The notes beneath the pieces were generated by a model that was not told where the DNA came from, ran no database searches, and saw only the letters and a list, made by a program, of their open reading frames with translations. Below are positions 24,406 through 33,282 of a DNA stretch of 39,894 nucleotides, piece after piece. Both the position numbers and the translations under genes were made by a program. Source of the stretch: Mucilaginibacter sp. GTDB taxonomy: Bacteria; Bacteroidota; Bacteroidia; Sphingobacteriales; Sphingobacteriaceae. Numbering within the stretch: the first letter of the stretch is position 1; the number at the start of each line of letters is the position of its first letter. The stretch spans positions 1 to 39,894 of the forward strand of contig JAQBOA010000040.1 in NCBI GenBank assembly GCA_028288305.1, written 5' to 3'.

Positions 24406-25245
24406 ATGATATCTGTAATTATTCCTACCTGTAATCGCAATGATTTGTTAAGCAAATGCCTTGATTGTTTGAAGCCTGAGATTCAAAATATTCCATCCAA
24501 TGAATACGAAATAATTGTAACAGATGATAGCAAAAATAATATAGCACAGAAGTTAATTGATGAGTACTATCCATGGGTTATTTGGGTTGAAGGACCTAAA
24601 AAAGGACCAGCTGCTAATAGAAACAATGGGGCTAAGATAGCTAAAGGAGAGTGGCTGACATTTATAGATGACGATTGTTTACCAAACAATAAAATTTTGT
24701 ATGAATATAATAAGGCAATAAATTCTTTTTCGGATATCCTGGCATACGAGGGAAGAATATATGTTGATGCACCGCAAACATCTTTTTTACAAGAATCTCC
24801 ACTAAATGAATATGGAGAGCGTTTTTGGTCCTGTAATATTTGTATAAAGAGCTCTCTTTTTAAAGTATTAGGAGGATTTGATCAGAATTTTCCTTTTCCA
24901 GCTATGGAAGATGTTGATTTTTTTAAAAGATTAAAACAAATAACAGACAAATATAAATTTCTTTACCACGCTGCAGTAATACACCCATGGCGTAAAGATT
25001 CCAACCTTTTTAAAACTAACTTAAAAAGATATCAGTCTGATCTATATTTTATTTCAAAATATCCTGATGAAAAAGTTAGAATGAATTATAAATTTTATTT
25101 TAAGGCGTTTGTTTCTTTTACTAAACAAACAATAAAAAACTCATGGAAATTTAGATTTTCTGGTTTCGGCAAAAAAACTCTTTGTAACTTTTTGCAATTA
25201 TATTTTGGAATACGTAATTTATTCAACTTAGATAGATTAACATGA
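24406..25245 (+). CDS. Family 2 glycosyltransferase
   Basis: 279 residues from ATG 24406; the TTG at 24400 is less likely. GT-A fold: ISVIIPTCNRNDLL at the N-terminus, the VTDDS sugar-nucleotide segment, the metal-binding TFIDDDCLPN (DxD equivalent), and AMEDVDFFKRL as the ED catalytic motif. C-terminal part is basic and hydrophobic, compatible with membrane association. Adds one sugar to the lipid-linked unit. Donor and acceptor unknown. Confidence 0.9.
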   Translation: MISVIIPTCNRNDLLSKCLDCLKPEIQNIPSNEYEIIVTDDSKNNIAQKLIDEYYPWVIWVEGPKKGPAANRNNGAKIAKGEWLTFIDDDCLPNNKILYEYNKAINSFSDILAYEGRIYVDAPQTSFLQESPLNEYGERFWSCNICIKSSLFKVLGGFDQNFPFPAMEDVDFFKRLKQITDKYKFLYHAAVIHPWRKDSNLFKTNLKRYQSDLYFISKYPDEKVRMNYKFYFKAFVSFTKQTIKNSWKFRFSGFGKKTLCNFLQLYFGIRNLFNLDRLT

Positions 25246-25655
25246 GTTATAGAAACCCTAAAAGATTGGAATATTGTAGATGATACTTATGGAAGTCCTG
25301 AACTTGTACTTTCCAGCAATAAATCAAAATTGGAAATAGGTTAATTTTGCCATCTAGATATAATATATAATGTGGTTATTTTTCTTAGCGGCGATCATTG
25401 GCCTGACTGGATAACAACCTATCCTTTTAAGGGTCAAGTCACAAAGCGGAAGAAGCACAAACAGAAGGAGAAGTAATTATAGGTAATGATGTATGGATTA
25501 GTGAAGGGGCGACAATTATGGCAGGTGTTCATATGGGTAAAGGTGCTGTGATTGGATCAAAAAGTGTTGTAACAAAGGATGTTTCTTCATATGTCATAGT
25601 AGTTGGTAATCCGGCAAAAATTATTCGAAAACGATTTGATGACTATATAAAATGA
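25246..25655 (+). pseudogene. Broken CatB-like hexapeptide acetyltransferase
   Basis: Remains of a xenobiotic/CatB-type acetyltransferase in at least three pieces. Reading about 25268-25345, TYGSPELVLSSNKSKLEIG appears, ending at a TAA. Then in another frame (about 25370-25430) VVIFLSGDHWPDWITTYPF. Then in a third frame (about 25450-25655) GEVIIGNDVWISEGATIM, AGVHMGKGAVIG and VVGNPAKIIRKRF, ending at the TGA 25653-25655. The pieces are in the right order for one protein of about 210 residues, with frameshifts near 25345 and 25435. Not an intact gene. It suggests loss of one decoration from the polymer. Confidence 0.82.
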
Positions 25656-25805
25656 AGAGGTAAAATGGTGAAATTGGGATATTTTTAATGGGATATTTCT
25701 AAAATACTAAATAATATAAATTTAATATTGAATGATGATCCATTACCTTTTTTGGAATTTGCATCAAAAAATACAATAATAATTAGTTAAAATTTGTTAC
25801 AGTTT
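25656..25805 (+). other. Leftover open frame between the pseudogene and the next glycosyltransferase
   Basis: About 100 bases read WDISKILNNINLILNDDP and on to a TAA near 25790, with no start codon. This could be the 3' end of a lost gene. No homology recognised; a weak call. Confidence 0.3.
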
Positions 25806-26792
25806 ATGAATCACCCCATCGTTACAGTTGTAATTCCAACATACAATTATGCTCAATTTATTTTAGAGGCTATAAATAGTATTTTCAATCAAACTTATCC
25901 AAGCGATAAAATTGAAATAATTGTTGTAGACGATGGCTCTATTGATGATACCAAAGAAGTGTTAAGCTCGCTTGTAAATGATCGTAAAATACACTATTAT
26001 CATCAACAAAATAAAGGCAAGGCAAGTGCAACGTATTTGGGCATACAAAAAAGTTCAGGTAAGTATATTTTTAATCTTGATGCAGACGATTATTTTTTTA
26101 CTGATAAAATATTCAAAACAGTAAATGCTTTTGAATCTGACGTCAATATCGTACACGTAGGAACACCGGCTAAGATTTTTCATGAGGATACAAAAGTTTT
26201 GATGGATTATGAAAAAATTCCTATAAATATATCAGGTAAATCACTGGATGGTAATTGGCTTTTACAATATTTTTACAACAATAATTTATTATTTGGTGGA
26301 GGATCTACCTATGCTGCAAGGGCTTCTGTTTTGAAAGGAATTAATATTCCTGCAGGAGTAGATATGTATATTGATGAATTCTTAATACTTGCTCTTTTAC
26401 CCTATGGAAAAAGCTTTTTTATTGAGGAAGCATTATCTATTTGGCGAAACCATGGGTCCAATTATTCAGCGTCATCATCAACATTTGAAAAAAAGGTAAT
26501 TAAGGAGCAAAGGTTAGCGCAATCTTCTACTGCGGTTCTTGATTATTTGCAAAAGAACAACTTTGACAATAAATTAATAAAAATATATAAAATTAAAGAT
26601 TTAAATAGAGCCATTGCCTTGAAAGAAACCCTGGAAACTAAAAAATTATCTGATATTTTTAGTTTTGTATCTGAGGTGTTTTTTATTTTGAAACCAGATA
26701 TTTTAATTATCAAAAAATATAAAATTCTTAATAGATTAATCCCAATGACCGTTTACAAACTTTTAAAGAGCTTAACAAAAAAAACAGCTTAA
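25806..26792 (+). CDS. Family 2 glycosyltransferase
   Basis: 328 residues from ATG 25806 (MNHPIVTVVIPTYNYAQF). GT-A motifs: VVDDGSIDDTKEVL (donor binding), the NLDADDYF metal motif and the acceptor-side MYIDEF segment with IWRNHGSNYS downstream. A helical, basic C-terminal extension (RAIALKETLETKKLSDIFSF) follows the catalytic domain. It transfers a sugar in the repeat-unit assembly; specificity unknown. Confidence 0.9.
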   Translation: MNHPIVTVVIPTYNYAQFILEAINSIFNQTYPSDKIEIIVVDDGSIDDTKEVLSSLVNDRKIHYYHQQNKGKASATYLGIQKSSGKYIFNLDADDYFFTDKIFKTVNAFESDVNIVHVGTPAKIFHEDTKVLMDYEKIPINISGKSLDGNWLLQYFYNNNLLFGGGSTYAARASVLKGINIPAGVDMYIDEFLILALLPYGKSFFIEEALSIWRNHGSNYSASSSTFEKKVIKEQRLAQSSTAVLDYLQKNNFDNKLIKIYKIKDLNRAIALKETLETKKLSDIFSFVSEVFFILKPDILIIKKYKILNRLIPMTVYKLLKSLTKKTA

Positions 26793-26843
26793 TAATAATT
26801 TAATTAAAGATGTAAAATATAATAGCAAGATTATCATAATAAA

Positions 26844-27416
26844 ATGAGTCATTTGATACAACAAGGAGTTTTCGTTTTTCGCTTTCGCTATTTAAATAAA
26901 TTTACTGGCTTTTTCAGAAAATTCTTTCTTAATGCTATGGGGATGAAAATCGGGAACGGAACTATTATGACAAAGTCATATATCTCCTGGCCACATCAAG
27001 TTGTTATAGGAAAGAACTGTATACTTGAAAATAATTTATACTTCAAATATGATGGTATATGGAAAAAAGGTCCCTCCATCATTATAAAGGACAATGTTTT
27101 TATTGGCTTTGGCTGCGAATTTAATATTAGGGAAAATATAGTTATTGGTAATCATTGTAATATTGCATCTGGTTGTCGGTTTATTGATCATGATCATGGT
27201 ATAAAGGCAGGACAATTAATAGGCCCTCAGATTGGGCCGGTTAAAGCAATTGAATTGGGAGAAGATGTTTGGCTTGGTTGTAATGTAATTATTTTAAAAG
27301 GTGTAATAATAGGAGATGGGGCAGTCGTAGGCGCAGGTTCAGTAGTAACAACCTCAATTTTACCGAACGAGATATGGGCAGGAATACCAGCAAGAAAAAT
27401 TAGTGAAAGGAAATAA
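26844..27416 (+). CDS. Left-handed beta-helix acyltransferase, WcaF/colanic-acid type
   Basis: 190 residues. The N-terminal helix (RYLNKFTGFFRKFFLNAMGMKIG) and the hexapeptide repeats (HQVVIGKNCILENN, IIIKDNVFIGFGCEFN, IVIGNHCNIASGCRF) lead to the catalytic IDHDHGIKAG and WLGCNVIILKGVIIGDGAVVG, ending with the typical AGIPARKI. The family O-acetylates or O-acylates sugars in exopolysaccharides. One base separates its stop from the next gene's ATG, showing tight coupling. Confidence 0.88.
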   Translation: MSHLIQQGVFVFRFRYLNKFTGFFRKFFLNAMGMKIGNGTIMTKSYISWPHQVVIGKNCILENNLYFKYDGIWKKGPSIIIKDNVFIGFGCEFNIRENIVIGNHCNIASGCRFIDHDHGIKAGQLIGPQIGPVKAIELGEDVWLGCNVIILKGVIIGDGAVVGAGSVVTTSILPNEIWAGIPARKISERK

Positions 27417-27417
27417 A

Positions 27418-28548
27418 ATGAAAATTATGTTTCTTTGCAGTTCATTAGAACCTGGCCGAGATGGGGTTGGTGATTATACAAGGCGTTTAGCAGCAGAATT
27501 AATTCGCAAGGGCCATTTTTCGATTGCAGTATCACTTAATGACAAATATGTATCTGATAAAATTGATGAATTTCAACAATCCGAAAGTACTGTTTTGCAA
27601 GTACTGCGTTTGCCTGCAACATGGGAAATGAAAATTCGGCTTGTCCATGTGAAAAAATATATAGATGATTTTAATCCTGACTGGCTGAGCCTTCAATTTG
27701 TGATTTTTGGATTCCATCGTAAAGGTCTTCCCTTTGGGCTCAGTAATCAATTAGCCCTTCTTGGTAAAGGCAGAAGATGGCATATCATGTTTCATGAGCT
27801 ATGGCTTGGAATGGAAGTGCGTTCTTCAAAAAAACATTTTTTGTGGGGGAACATTCAACGATTGTTAATAAAATCTTTAATTTCTTCTTTAAAACCTGCA
27901 GTTATTCATACGAATACTGCTCTTTATCAGCAACAAATAAGTAAATTGGGATTTATTGCTCAAAATCTTCCGTTATTCGGCAATATTCCCAATGTTTATA
28001 ATAATGATAAAGAATTAAGTTTAGTTCAGTCTATTAAAACAAAAAAATCAATAAATCTCGTGTTATTTGGGCACATACATCCCAAAGCACCCATTGATGA
28101 TTTTACCAATGAAGTTGCGATGTATGGTGCAAAAAATGGATTAGAAATAATTCTGATATTTATTGGCCGCTGTGGAAGTGAACAAGGAAAGTGGGCAGAT
28201 AAATGGGCTGCATCCGGAATGAAGGTGAATATACTTGGTGAGCAACCAGTAAATAACGTTTCGAAAGTATTGGGAACTGCCACTATGGGTATATCAACAA
28301 CACCTATTGCATTAATTGGAAAAAGTGGATCGGTTGCTGCAATGCATGAACATGGTTTATCAGTCGTTTGTGTTCCATGTCCATGGCAGCCTAAAATTTT
28401 AAAAACCTTAACAATACCTGCAGGAATATTGTCCTATCAAAAAGGAAATCTGGAATCTATTTTTACGGGTAAATTTGATACTCCTATAAAGAACAATGTT
28501 TCAATTATAACGGATCAATTTATTAGTGCACTTTTTAACAGCGTTTAA
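27418..28548 (+). CDS. GT-B type glycosyltransferase (family 4-like)
   Basis: 376 residues from ATG 27418; a GTG at 27403 would overlap the upstream gene. N-terminus MKIMFLCSSLEPGRDGVGDYTRRLAAELIRKGH is the usual GT-B opening. The second half has a Rossmann-like start LVLFGHIHPKAPIDDF. I do not see a clear E-x7-E motif, so the family assignment is weaker than for the other glycosyltransferases; the C-terminal segment STTPIALIGKSGSVAAMHEHGLSVVCVP does resemble the donor site. Operonic with flanking acyltransferases. Confidence 0.75.
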   Translation: MKIMFLCSSLEPGRDGVGDYTRRLAAELIRKGHFSIAVSLNDKYVSDKIDEFQQSESTVLQVLRLPATWEMKIRLVHVKKYIDDFNPDWLSLQFVIFGFHRKGLPFGLSNQLALLGKGRRWHIMFHELWLGMEVRSSKKHFLWGNIQRLLIKSLISSLKPAVIHTNTALYQQQISKLGFIAQNLPLFGNIPNVYNNDKELSLVQSIKTKKSINLVLFGHIHPKAPIDDFTNEVAMYGAKNGLEIILIFIGRCGSEQGKWADKWAASGMKVNILGEQPVNNVSKVLGTATMGISTTPIALIGKSGSVAAMHEHGLSVVCVPCPWQPKILKTLTIPAGILSYQKGNLESIFTGKFDTPIKNNVSIITDQFISALFNSV

Positions 28549-28550
28549 TT

Positions 28551-29144
28551 ATGGCAAGTATTAGTTATCTTTGGTCTAATAGGGCCCGTTTTAGTTTTGG
28601 AAACCGTAATTTTTATAGGGCCTGGGGGAAAAGACTCTTTTCATTTCCTGAATTATTAAAACGAAACTTACGCCGCCTTCAATTGATTCGAAATGGCGCT
28701 ATAATCAGCCCTACGGCTGAGATTGGAAAATTAAAAGCGGATGGACATAAAGAAAATTTATTAATAGGCAGTTTTACATTTATTGGCAGGGTATATATGG
28801 CGCTTCACGATAAAATTGAAATAGGTGAAAGAGTATGCATTAATGATGGAGTTGAAATTTTGACAGCATCGCACGATGTTTCTGACCCTAAATGGAATCA
28901 CACAAAAAGGAAAGTTGTAATTGACGATTATGTTTGGATTGGAACAGGAGCTTTAATTTTGCCCGGAGTTCATCTTGGCCGTGGATCGGTAGTTGGAGCA
29001 AGGGCCGTAGTTAGTAAATCAGTACCTCCTGGCGCTATCGTTGTTGGCAATCCAGCAAGTCCCGTCTTTAAAACTCGTCCAGACCAGCTTGATTATAATC
29101 CTTGTGAATTTTTAGCAACAAATAGAGCATGGTTGATTGGGTGA
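28551..29144 (+). CDS. Left-handed beta-helix acyltransferase, WcaB/LacA-like
   Basis: 197 residues. Hexapeptide repeats (IEIGERVCINDGVEI), a catalytic SHDVSDPKWNHT segment with His, then VVIDDYVWIGTGALILPGVHLGRGSVVGARAVV, ending with VVGNPASPVF. The N-terminal 50 residues are basic with aromatic residues. Two bases after the preceding glycosyltransferase. Probable sugar O-acetyltransferase. Confidence 0.87.
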   Translation: MASISYLWSNRARFSFGNRNFYRAWGKRLFSFPELLKRNLRRLQLIRNGAIISPTAEIGKLKADGHKENLLIGSFTFIGRVYMALHDKIEIGERVCINDGVEILTASHDVSDPKWNHTKRKVVIDDYVWIGTGALILPGVHLGRGSVVGARAVVSKSVPPGAIVVGNPASPVFKTRPDQLDYNPCEFLATNRAWLIG

Positions 29145-29166
29145 TCAATTAAATAATTAATCATAA

Positions 29167-30411
29167 ATGAAAGTAATTCTGTCGCATCCTACAGGGAACG
29201 CAAATGTAAGAGCAGTAGCGAATGCTTTTGCACAAGAGAACATGCTGAGTGCGTTTTATACAACTATATCTTGTTTTCCTGAAACGTTCCTTGATTATTT
29301 AAGCGGATACCATTACTTTGCGGAGATTAAACGGCGCCAATATGATCCGATTTTAAAGCCATATACTGAAATGCTGATACCATGGATGGAAGCAGGACGA
29401 ATGCTTTCCACCAAATTTGGGTTTAAAGCTCTTACTAAGCATGAAACAGGTGTTTTCAGTGTCAATAATATTTATAGAGAGTTTGATAAAGCGGTAGCCA
29501 GCAAATTAAAGCTTAATAAATTTACAGGAGTTTATGCCTATGAAGATGGAGCGTTGCATTCTTTTATCAAAGCTAAAAGCTTAGGGCTTCCGCGTTTTTA
29601 TGATCTGCCAATAGGATATTGGAGAACAGCCCGGACACTTTTAGAAAAGGAAAGGGAAAAATGGCCTGATTGGGCCAATACTATTACAGGATTTTCTGAC
29701 TCAGATGAGAAGCTTGCAAGAAAAGACCAAGAATTGAGTTTGGCTACCAGGATATTTGTTGCCAGTAAGTTTACTGCCAACACTTTAGATGATTACCCTG
29801 GTAATTTAGCTCCTGTAGAAATAATCCCATATGGCTTTCCCCCAACAGTCAATATGCGTGAATATTTAACAATTTCTAAAACTCGTCCATTAAAACTTTT
29901 ATTTGTTGGAGGACTTTCACAAAGAAAAGGAATCGCTAATCTTTTTTCTGCCGTTGAGAAATTGAAAAATCATGTTGAACTTACTATTATTGGCCGGAAA
30001 ACTAACAACAATTGTCCGGCATTGAATGAAGCTTTGACCAAGCATCGTTGGATAGACGGCCTATCACATGATGGTATTCTTAAAACAATGAAAGAACATG
30101 ATGTATTGCTTTTCCCTTCATTATTTGAAGGCTTTGGGCTTGTAATTACGGAGGCCATGTCACAAGGTACACCGGTTATTACTACTAACCGGACTGCGGG
30201 ACCTGATTTAATTGATCATGGACACAATGGATGGTTAATAGAGGCTGGATCTACCGATGCTCTTCAGGAAAGTATTGAGCAAATTCTTTACTCTCCTTCT
30301 CTTATTGAAAAAACTGGAAGAGCGGCAATGAAAACAGCTAGCGAAAGATCGTGGAGTCTTTATGGACATGAGCTAGCTAAGTCTTTGCTAAAGGAACAAG
30401 TATTACTTTAA
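29167..30411 (+). CDS. Family 4 glycosyltransferase
   Basis: 414 residues, GT-B fold. The C-terminal domain has LLFVGGLSQRKGIANLFSAV and the donor-site EGFGLVITEAMSQGTPVITT, which contains the E-x7-E motif of GT4 retaining enzymes. The N-terminal half (KVILSHPTGNANVRAVANAF) is unlike standard openings but is consistent with a plant/Bacteroidota subfamily. Acts on the lipid-linked unit; specificity unknown. Confidence 0.92.
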   Translation: MKVILSHPTGNANVRAVANAFAQENMLSAFYTTISCFPETFLDYLSGYHYFAEIKRRQYDPILKPYTEMLIPWMEAGRMLSTKFGFKALTKHETGVFSVNNIYREFDKAVASKLKLNKFTGVYAYEDGALHSFIKAKSLGLPRFYDLPIGYWRTARTLLEKEREKWPDWANTITGFSDSDEKLARKDQELSLATRIFVASKFTANTLDDYPGNLAPVEIIPYGFPPTVNMREYLTISKTRPLKLLFVGGLSQRKGIANLFSAVEKLKNHVELTIIGRKTNNNCPALNEALTKHRWIDGLSHDGILKTMKEHDVLLFPSLFEGFGLVITEAMSQGTPVITTNRTAGPDLIDHGHNGWLIEAGSTDALQESIEQILYSPSLIEKTGRAAMKTASERSWSLYGHELAKSLLKEQVLL

Positions 30412-30468
30412 ATGAATTTGTTAAGTTTGTAATATTAAAAAAATATTTATTTAAACATAACTAGAAAC

Positions 30469-31797
30469 ATGGTTGAACTTTCCAGTTTCAATGAAAGTCA
30501 GAAAGAAACTGCCAATACCTCAAATGAGTATCATTTGCTTAAACGGGGAATTTGGGCTTATTTTCTACTTTTGATTTTTGAAGGTGCTTTACGAAAATGG
30601 GTTTTACCTGGTTTATCAAATCCATTACTTATAGTTAGAGATCCAATAGCAATTTGGTTGGTCTATAGTGCGTGGAAAAAAAACTTGTTACCATCAAGTA
30701 TTTATCTGTATGGAATGATACTGGTTGGATTAATAGGATTTTATCTCGCTGTATTTGTTGGACATGGTAATATAATTGTTGCTTTATTTGGTGCTCGAAT
30801 TCTGCTTTTTCATTTCCCAATGATGTTTGTAATTGGTCGGGTATTTACCCGCGAAGATGTGGACAAAATGGGAAAGGCTATTGTATGGATATCAATCCCT
30901 ATGGCTATACTCATTGGATTGCAGTTTCATAGCCCGCAATCTGCATGGGTTAACCGGGGCTTGGCGGGAGACGTAGCCGGGGCAGGATTCGGAGGTGCAG
31001 GAGACTATTTTCGACCACCAGGAACATTTTCATTTATAGTAGGAACTGCGCTCTTTTTTGGCTTGTTGGCACCGTTTGTTTTTTACTTTTGGCTTAATCC
31101 GAAAAAAATTAATAAGCTGATTCTAATATCAGCCACGGTGGGTATGATGGCAGCAATACCATTTTCCATAAGTAGGGCATTGCTTGCAGAAGTTGCTTTA
31201 AGCATGGTGTTTACTCTAATTGCAATTGTAGGAAAACCGGAATATAGTGGGAAAATAATTGCCTCTTTTTTTGTTGGTTTAATAGTTTTGGCTGTTTTAA
31301 GTCAGTCAGGCTTTTTTAATACCGCAATTGAAGTGTTTACAAGTAGATTTAACAATGCGAATGAAGCAGAGGGCGGATTAGTTAAAGGTGTTATTGCCAA
31401 TCGTTTTTTTGGAGGATTGGTAAGATCTTTACAGAGTTCTTCAAAAATTCCTTTTTGGGGATTTGGTATAGGAATGGGTACCAATGTAGGAAGTCAGTTA
31501 TTATCTGGAGACCGAAAATTTTTGATTGATGAACTTGAATGGGGCAGGCTTATTGGAGAATTAGGCCCTTTGATTGGACTTACGGCAATAATTCTTAGAG
31601 TTGGACTTACAATTAAAATTTTATTCGCGTGCATTCGAAAGATGCTTGCTGGCGATTCATTACCCTGGCTACTTCTTAGTTTTGGCCTCGTCATACTCGC
31701 ACAAGGAGGTTGGGCACAACCAACTGCATTGGGCTTTTTTGTAATGATAGGTGGTTTAATATTTGCTGCGCTTCGTACTGGGGCGGTTAGTATTTAG
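30469..31797 (+). CDS. Wzy-like polysaccharide polymerase
   Basis: 442 residues with about 10-11 membrane helices (WAYFLLLIFEGALRKWVLPG first). A long extracytoplasmic loop lies in the second half (SRFNNANEAEGGLVKGVIANRFFGGLVRSLQSSS), a typical place for the catalytic Arg-rich loop of Wzy/O-antigen ligase proteins. The region FGFGIGMGTNVGSQLL-like loop and the WGRLIGELGPLIGL segment resemble the O-antigen ligase family. With Wzx and Wzc in the cluster, I read it as the polymerase. Ligase is the alternative. Confidence 0.8.
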   Translation: MVELSSFNESQKETANTSNEYHLLKRGIWAYFLLLIFEGALRKWVLPGLSNPLLIVRDPIAIWLVYSAWKKNLLPSSIYLYGMILVGLIGFYLAVFVGHGNIIVALFGARILLFHFPMMFVIGRVFTREDVDKMGKAIVWISIPMAILIGLQFHSPQSAWVNRGLAGDVAGAGFGGAGDYFRPPGTFSFIVGTALFFGLLAPFVFYFWLNPKKINKLILISATVGMMAAIPFSISRALLAEVALSMVFTLIAIVGKPEYSGKIIASFFVGLIVLAVLSQSGFFNTAIEVFTSRFNNANEAEGGLVKGVIANRFFGGLVRSLQSSSKIPFWGFGIGMGTNVGSQLLSGDRKFLIDELEWGRLIGELGPLIGLTAIILRVGLTIKILFACIRKMLAGDSLPWLLLSFGLVILAQGGWAQPTALGFFVMIGGLIFAALRTGAVSI

Positions 31798-31839
31798 TTT
31801 GATATATTTATGCTAATGTAAAAACTCTGTTGAATCAAC

Positions 31840-33021
31840 GTGGAAATTATCTTCTTTACTCATCCTGGTTTTTTAGGTTCTCAGAGTATGCCGCGATTTG
31901 CAAATATGCTTTCGGACGGTATGCAAAAACGCGGTCATACTGTTCAAATCTGGTATCCTCAGCCTAATTTTTTTAAATTGTTTAAAAACGGATCGCTTAG
32001 TAAATGGTTTGGATATATTGATCAGTTTGTTGTTTTTCCTTTACAAGTTAAAAGACGACTTAAGAGCTGCAATAAAAACACACTTTTTGTCTTTACCGAT
32101 CATGCGCTCGGACCCTGGGTTCCTTTAGTAAGTAATCGCGCACATGTAATTCATTGTCATGATTTTTTGGCTCAACGTTCGGCCATCAAAAAAATAAAAT
32201 TGAACGAGACAAGTTTTACCGGCAGACTCTATCAAAAGTTTATATGGAAAGGATATTCTAAAGGAGAGAACTTCATCTCTGTATCTAATAAAACTAATGA
32301 AGATCTGCAACAATTTTTAATTGCCAAACCAAAATTATGCGAAGTTGTATACAACGGGCTTAACCGGTCATTTAATAATTTAAATCCTATTGAGGCAAGA
32401 ACGCTATTTGGCAAAGCCACAGGACTTGACTTGGACAAAGAAGGGTATATTCTGCACATTGGTGGTAATCAATGGTACAAGAACAGAAAAGGTGTTATTG
32501 AAATTTACGATTCATGGAGAAGGATTAGTAATAAGAGATTGCCTTTATTACTTATAGGTAAAAGTGCAACCCCGGAATTAAGTAAAAAAAGAGAATCATC
32601 TAAATATGCCGATGATATTTTTTTTCTTAACGATGTTGCAGACGAACAATTACAATTGGCATATTCGGGTGCGTGCTTGTTATTATTTCCGTCACTTGCA
32701 GAAGGGTTTGGATGGCCCATCGCCGAAGCAATGGCTTCCGGATGCCCGGTAATTACAACCGATCAAGCGCCTATGACTGAAGTTGCATCGGATGCGGCTT
32801 TTTTAATCCCGCAACGGCCTGAAACTCCCGAAGAAGTAATTGCCTGGGCTAATGAAGCTGCCTTAATTGTTAACCAGGTCGTAAATTTATCGCCAGTGCA
32901 ACTTAAAGCAATAGTTAAAGCCGGAATAACAAATTCAAAACGCTTTGAAACTAATATTGCCCTGGATAAAATTGAAAATATTTATAAAACGATACAAAAA
33001 AACTATCTTAACCAGATATAA
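31840..33021 (+). CDS. Family 4 glycosyltransferase (GTG start)
   Basis: 393 residues starting at GTG 31840 (reads MEIIFFTHPGFLGSQSMPRF). The next in-frame ATG is 16 codons later and would cut the first strand, so GTG is preferred. GT-B layout; the donor site is FPSLAEGFGWPIAEAMASGCPVITT, with the E-x7-E motif. A further residue pattern, LHIGGNQWYKNRKGVIEIY, starts the C-terminal domain. Last glycosyltransferase of the cluster. Retaining sugar transfer, specificity unknown. Confidence 0.9.
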   Translation: MEIIFFTHPGFLGSQSMPRFANMLSDGMQKRGHTVQIWYPQPNFFKLFKNGSLSKWFGYIDQFVVFPLQVKRRLKSCNKNTLFVFTDHALGPWVPLVSNRAHVIHCHDFLAQRSAIKKIKLNETSFTGRLYQKFIWKGYSKGENFISVSNKTNEDLQQFLIAKPKLCEVVYNGLNRSFNNLNPIEARTLFGKATGLDLDKEGYILHIGGNQWYKNRKGVIEIYDSWRRISNKRLPLLLIGKSATPELSKKRESSKYADDIFFLNDVADEQLQLAYSGACLLLFPSLAEGFGWPIAEAMASGCPVITTDQAPMTEVASDAAFLIPQRPETPEEVIAWANEAALIVNQVVNLSPVQLKAIVKAGITNSKRFETNIALDKIENIYKTIQKNYLNQI

Positions 33022-33282
33022 TTTAAAGTGCAATTCCGGTTTTTGAATTAAATGATAAGTGTCTCTAAATGTTTGAGATACCTGTCAGTTAATTCCACTT
33101 TTCCGCCACTCCATTTAAATTTTCTCATTTATATTTATTTTTGTTGCGAGGTTTTTAAAGATTTCAGGCAGCTTGTAAAGCTATAATTTATATTTTTTTT
33201 AATACAACATAAAAATTATTATAACGTAAAAGAACAAGGTACAATTAGAATTTTTATTAAAGTATTTAATTTGAAATTGATT

